Of a DNA stretch of 64,000 bases, positions 61,109 to 64,000 are shown in pieces. A model generated the notes under the pieces. It was not told the DNA's origin. It saw only the letters and a list, made by a program, of their open reading frames with translations, and ran no database searches. The position numbers and the translations under genes are program-made. Each line of letters begins with the position of its first letter. Within the stretch, counting starts at the first letter, position 1. Source of the stretch: RYN-133 sp036497285 (lineage in GTDB: Bacteria; Actinomycetota; Actinomycetes; Mycobacteriales; Jatrophihabitantaceae); the NCBI GenBank assembly GCA_036497285.1, contig DASXJR010000104.1, forward strand, positions 44,961 through 108,960. Direction: 5' to 3'.

Positions 61109-62932
61109 TCAGGTGACGGGCAGGCGGAGCACCTGGTGCGGACCGCCGGCGATGCTCACCGGGTTGGCCGCCAGTCCGCCGCGGTAGTTGTTCGACGCAC
61201 CCGCGATCACGACGCGGATCTGATGGCCCACGGCGAAGCGGTGCACGATGCCCGGGAGCGTGATCCGGACGGGCTTGGTGGCGTCCTTGATGCGGAGCGG
61301 AGCGACCAGTCCCTTGATCGTGGACGCGGTGCCCTGCTGGTTCACGTCGAGGATCTTCGCGAACAGCACCAGTTGCCCGCCCGGGCCCGCCGCTTGCGCC
61401 TGCGCCGCCGCCGGGGCGGAGATGCGCACGTGCAGCGTCGGGACACCGACGACCTTGACCGAGTGCTTGAGCGCCGCGCTCGTCCACGTTGCGAACGTGC
61501 CGGGTGCGTCCTGCTCGGTTGCCGGCACCTGGTCGGAGAAGCTGCCGATCACGTCGGTCGGGTCGACGGAGGTGGGTGCGCCGGCCGGTGGCGTGGCGAA
61601 GTTCTGCGCTGTGTTGTCGAGACCGGTGCTGGAGTTGCGCAGCGTCTTGTCACCGGACAGGTAGAACGTGCGCAGCCGGCCCACCGGGAAGTGGTCGGTG
61701 TGCGCGTATGCAGGGGTGGCGATGCCCGTGTAGTGCACCCAGTCGCGGAAGTACGCGAAGCGTGGTCCGGTATCGAGGTCGGTCTTCCCGTCGAGGTAGT
61801 GCGCGAACCACGCCGCGACCCGCTTGGTCTCGTACTGGGTGACGGGGTTCGGCGCGGACAGGTTCAGCTCGCCCGGTGCCGGCGTCGACTGCGAGTGCCC
61901 CCACGACTGCCAGATCATCTTCACCGGTGTGTGCTGGGCACGCAGCGCCTTGTACGTCGCGATCGCCTCGTTGAGGTTGAACAGCGTGTCGTTCTCGCCC
62001 TGGAGCAGAAGCGTGGGGATCCGAATGCGGCGCATGTAGCTCGTGACCGACGCGTGCCGGAATGCATGCAGCGCGTCGGGCTGGAAGTAGCCGGTCGACC
62101 CGCCGGTGACCAGCGCCGGGCAGACGAAGGTCGCGAAGTTCGGGCATCCGACGAGGCGGGACGGGTCCTGCTGACCGCCCGACAGCCCGTCCGCGGCGCC
62201 GTCCGCGGAGAACAGCAGGCCCCAGGTCAGCTTGATCGCTCCCGGGCTGGACGTGGTCACGCCGCGCGCCTGGTCGGTGTTGTTCGGCGCGAGCGAGTAC
62301 GTCAGGTCGTTCCACGTGATGAACGGGACGATGGTGTCCATGCGCGGGTCGATACCGGCGACTGCGAACTGGATGCCGCCGCCGTACGAACCGCCGATCA
62401 TGCCGATCCGCGGGTCGTAGCGGCGGGCGTGGCCGGTGTGGTCGCGCCCGTCGTGGATCACGACGTGCAGCGGCGCGACCTTGTGCGTGTGCGCGGCGTC
62501 GGTGAACGCGATGCCGGGTTTGCCACCGAGGAAGGACACCAGTTGACGGCCGGCTTTCCCGTCCCAGTCCGGGTCGTCGAGGGTGATCTTGCAGCCGCTG
62601 CCGCCGAAGCCCAGCCCGGAGTACGACAGCACCTCGTAGCCGCGCTTGGCGAAGGCCTTCCCGAGCCCGGCCTGGTCGTCCTTCGACCCGCCGAACCCGT
62701 TGGTCGTCAGGATCGCGGGCACCCGGTGGGTCGGGGTGGCGCTGCGCGGGGTGTACAGGTCGCCGATGACGTCGCACCTGGTGTCGTTGTTCGGGCCGAC
62801 GGTGACAGCGAAGTGCAGCGTGCGCTTGGTGTAGCCAGGGGTGGCGGCACCGGCGTTCGTCGGCAGCGTGGCGACCGCGGTGGCGGTGACGGCAGCGGCG
62901 ATACCCAGTGCGGCGGTGACGGTGCGGCGCAT
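61109..62932 (-). CDS. Secreted CocE/X-Pro dipeptidyl-peptidase-like hydrolase
   Basis: A 607-residue alpha/beta hydrolase with a signal peptide (RRTVTAALGIAAAVTATAVA, then TLPTNAGA). The nucleophile elbow is GGSYGGGIQ, an Asp region lies at LLLQGENDTLFNLNEAIATY and a His near WQSWGHSQSTP. The C-terminal jelly-roll domain (TLHVRISAPAAAQ, VRITLPGIVHRFAVGHQIRV) is typical of the CocE/X-Pro DPP family. It probably acts outside the cell on an ester or peptide. The substrate is unknown. Confidence 0.88.
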   Translation of the reverse strand: MRRTVTAALGIAAAVTATAVATLPTNAGAATPGYTKRTLHFAVTVGPNNDTRCDVIGDLYTPRSATPTHRVPAILTTNGFGGSKDDQAGLGKAFAKRGYEVLSYSGLGFGGSGCKITLDDPDWDGKAGRQLVSFLGGKPGIAFTDAAHTHKVAPLHVVIHDGRDHTGHARRYDPRIGMIGGSYGGGIQFAVAGIDPRMDTIVPFITWNDLTYSLAPNNTDQARGVTTSSPGAIKLTWGLLFSADGAADGLSGGQQDPSRLVGCPNFATFVCPALVTGGSTGYFQPDALHAFRHASVTSYMRRIRIPTLLLQGENDTLFNLNEAIATYKALRAQHTPVKMIWQSWGHSQSTPAPGELNLSAPNPVTQYETKRVAAWFAHYLDGKTDLDTGPRFAYFRDWVHYTGIATPAYAHTDHFPVGRLRTFYLSGDKTLRNSSTGLDNTAQNFATPPAGAPTSVDPTDVIGSFSDQVPATEQDAPGTFATWTSAALKHSVKVVGVPTLHVRISAPAAAQAQAAGPGGQLVLFAKILDVNQQGTASTIKGLVAPLRIKDATKPVRITLPGIVHRFAVGHQIRVVIAGASNNYRGGLAANPVSIAGGPHQVLRLPVT

Positions 62933-62983
62933 GGCGTCCTCTCGTGGTTACCTATGAGTAACAACGAGGTGACGGCGCGATGG

Positions 62984-63547
62984 TTATGCCTGCGGCGGGC
63001 CGAGGATCTCGTCCACGAACGGCCCGACCAGTCGGGTGACGGCCTGCGCGGACGCCTCGGGTGTCTCGGTCGGCACGAGCGCGTGGCTGATCGCGAGCCG
63101 GGCCAGCGACGCCGAAACGAGGCGGGCGTCGGCCGAATCGACCTGCGGCCAGACGTCCTGGATCAGCGCACCCACCCGGTCGGTGGCGACGGACAGACCC
63201 GTCGCCGTGAGCAGGCGGATCAGCTCGCCGCCCTCGGCGTCGGCGACGATGATGCGCACGAGCGGCTCGTCGGAGGCCAGTTGCAGGAACAGCGCGAACG
63301 CCCCGGACAGCGCCGTGCGGGCATCGTCGTGATGGGCGCGCACGTGCGCCTCGACCGCCGTGATGAGCGCCTCGATCTCGCGCAGCACGTAGGCCTGGAC
63401 GAGCTCCTGACGGGTGCCGAACTCGTTGTAGACGGTCTGCCGACTAACGCCGGCCGTGCGCGCGACGTCGGCCATGGTCGTCGCCGCCCAGCCGCGCTCG
63501 CGGACGAGCGTGTCGACGGCATCGACGATCGCGCCACGAACAGACAT
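62984..63547 (-). CDS. TetR-family regulator, AlkX type
   Basis: A 187-residue TetR regulator: helix-turn-helix GWAATTMADVARTAGVSRQT, VYNEFGTRQELVQAYVLREI, and a hydrophobic ligand domain. It starts one base into the stop of the alkB-rubredoxin gene (TGATG), so it is coupled to it. In actinomycetes the TetR gene right after alkB (alkX) represses the alkane operon and responds to long-chain fatty acids. The long upstream frame is rejected. Confidence 0.88.
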   Translation of the reverse strand: MSVRGAIVDAVDTLVRERGWAATTMADVARTAGVSRQTVYNEFGTRQELVQAYVLREIEALITAVEAHVRAHHDDARTALSGAFALFLQLASDEPLVRIIVADAEGGELIRLLTATGLSVATDRVGALIQDVWPQVDSADARLVSASLARLAISHALVPTETPEASAQAVTRLVGPFVDEILGPPQA

Positions 63548-64000
63548 CAGCGGGCGACCTCGACGAAGTCGACCTTCTCGCGCACCCCGCAGTCGGGGCA
63601 GCACCAGCTGTCGGGGATGTCGGCCCACGCGGTGCCGGCCGCGAACCCCTCGCGCTCGTCACCGGTGACGACGTCGTAGGTGTAGCCACAGCCGGGGCAG
63701 CGGGCGGCCAGCCCCTCCACGTTCGCCGCCGCGTCGGCGCTCAGGTCTCCGTACGACGCTGCGTCGCCGTGCGCGGGCGGCGGGTACGCCGCGAGCACCT
63801 TCTCGCGCTTGCGCGGCGAGACGTTGGCGAGGCTGAGGTCGCCGTGGAAGTGGGTGTGCACGCGCCGGTCCATCACCCGGCGCCAGACCGGCGGGAACGC
63901 CGCGAGCACGATCATCCCGGCGTACCCGGTCGGCAGCACCGGAGCCTCGGGGAAGTCGCGCAGCGTCTGGTAGCGCCGCGTGGGGTTCGCGTGATGGTCG
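63547..64000 (-). CDS. alkB: AlkB alkane monooxygenase-rubredoxin fusion, 3' part
   Basis: The open frame runs off the window. It reads DHHANPTRRYQTLRDFPEAP (the last His box of AlkB), LPTGYAGMIVLAAFPPVWRR, VHTHFHGDLSLANVSPRKRE and, after a linker, a rubredoxin with CPGCGY and CCPDCG. The fused rubredoxin brings electrons to the di-iron site that hydroxylates the alkane terminus in the membrane. Only about the last 151 codons are present, so the length of the AlkB part is unknown. Confidence 0.93.
   Translation of the reverse strand, partial: DHHANPTRRYQTLRDFPEAPVLPTGYAGMIVLAAFPPVWRRVMDRRVHTHFHGDLSLANVSPRKREKVLAAYPPPAHGDAASYGDLSADAAANVEGLAARCPGCGYTYDVVTGDEREGFAAGTAWADIPDSWCCPDCGVREKVDFVEVAR

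Noticed and set aside
61136..63679. An 847-codon plus-strand open frame
   Set aside because: It is antisense to the secreted hydrolase and TetR genes, has shadow composition (His/Arg/Asp-rich), and has no domain.

Overview
The window is high-GC DNA from an actinomycete. Three things point there: a Pup-proteasome locus (pup, prcB, prcA), a KstR-type sterol catabolism regulon with FadA5, CYP125, FadD19, FadE26/27 and IpdABC, and frequent GTG starts with ATGA/GTGA overlaps. I cannot name the genus. It is not a canonical mycobacterial or rhodococcal layout, because the mce4 sterol importer is missing from its usual place.

Layout. 1-7954 holds mixed housekeeping and accessory genes: an AlkZ-like protein cut by the window edge, an SPFH/NfeD pair, an ECF sigma factor-ogt-2OG oxygenase operon, small-domain enzymes and a secreted trypsin-like protease. 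7955-9254 carries the first copy of a PadR regulator/zinc-ribbon cassette plus gene debris. 9541-14920 has an MFS transporter, a CPBP protease, a VOC protein, a potassium channel with an RCK domain, a carboxymuconolactone decarboxylase-like protein and a GYD protein.

15005-53489 is the sterol region. In order it holds: ipdC-ipdB-ipdA-echA20, divergent from two SDR genes across an 18-bp palindrome; an SRPBCC gene and fadA5 divergent from cyp125; a SnoaL-like gene, an F420-type LLM oxidoreductase, ltp3, ltp4 and a DUF35 gene, divergent from an acyl-CoA synthetase; echA19 divergent from fadD19 plus a nitronate monooxygenase; and fadE27-fadE26 divergent from fdxD-hsd4A. KstR-like boxes (TnnAACnnGTTnnA) sit in four of these divergent gaps. 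The block order follows the M. tuberculosis Rv3553 to Rv3502c order, but compressed, with non-sterol genes at 31111-35314 and 39043-40674.

The most notable point is what follows hsd4A. In M. tuberculosis the next genes are yrbE4A/B-mce4A-F. Here hsd4A overlaps a branched-chain-amino-acid-type (Liv) ABC transporter: a lipoprotein binding protein with a long Gly/Ser/Thr linker, a fused LivH-LivM permease and two ATPases. A signal-peptide, C-terminally anchored surface protein, a two-helix membrane protein with a Cys-rich tail and a hydroxysteroid-dehydrogenase-like SDR follow, nearly all overlapping. I infer that this is the sterol or sterol-metabolite uptake system of the organism.

53491-64000 holds a VOC gene, pup-prcB-prcA (Pup already ends in GGE; dop and pafA are not adjacent), a lipoprotein, a four-helix membrane protein with a probable indel, a Tat/lipoprotein Rieske protein, a SigL-like sigma factor with its zinc anti-sigma factor, an S9 peptidase, a secreted alpha/beta hydrolase, a TetR regulator and the end of an AlkB-rubredoxin fusion.

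Between genes there are decay remnants (SnoaL, immunity protein, CrtC-like, glyoxalase, old-yellow-enzyme), a diverged second PadR cassette whose regulator is frameshifted, and two copies of a nested palindromic repeat. No tRNA, rRNA, CRISPR array or insertion sequence was seen.
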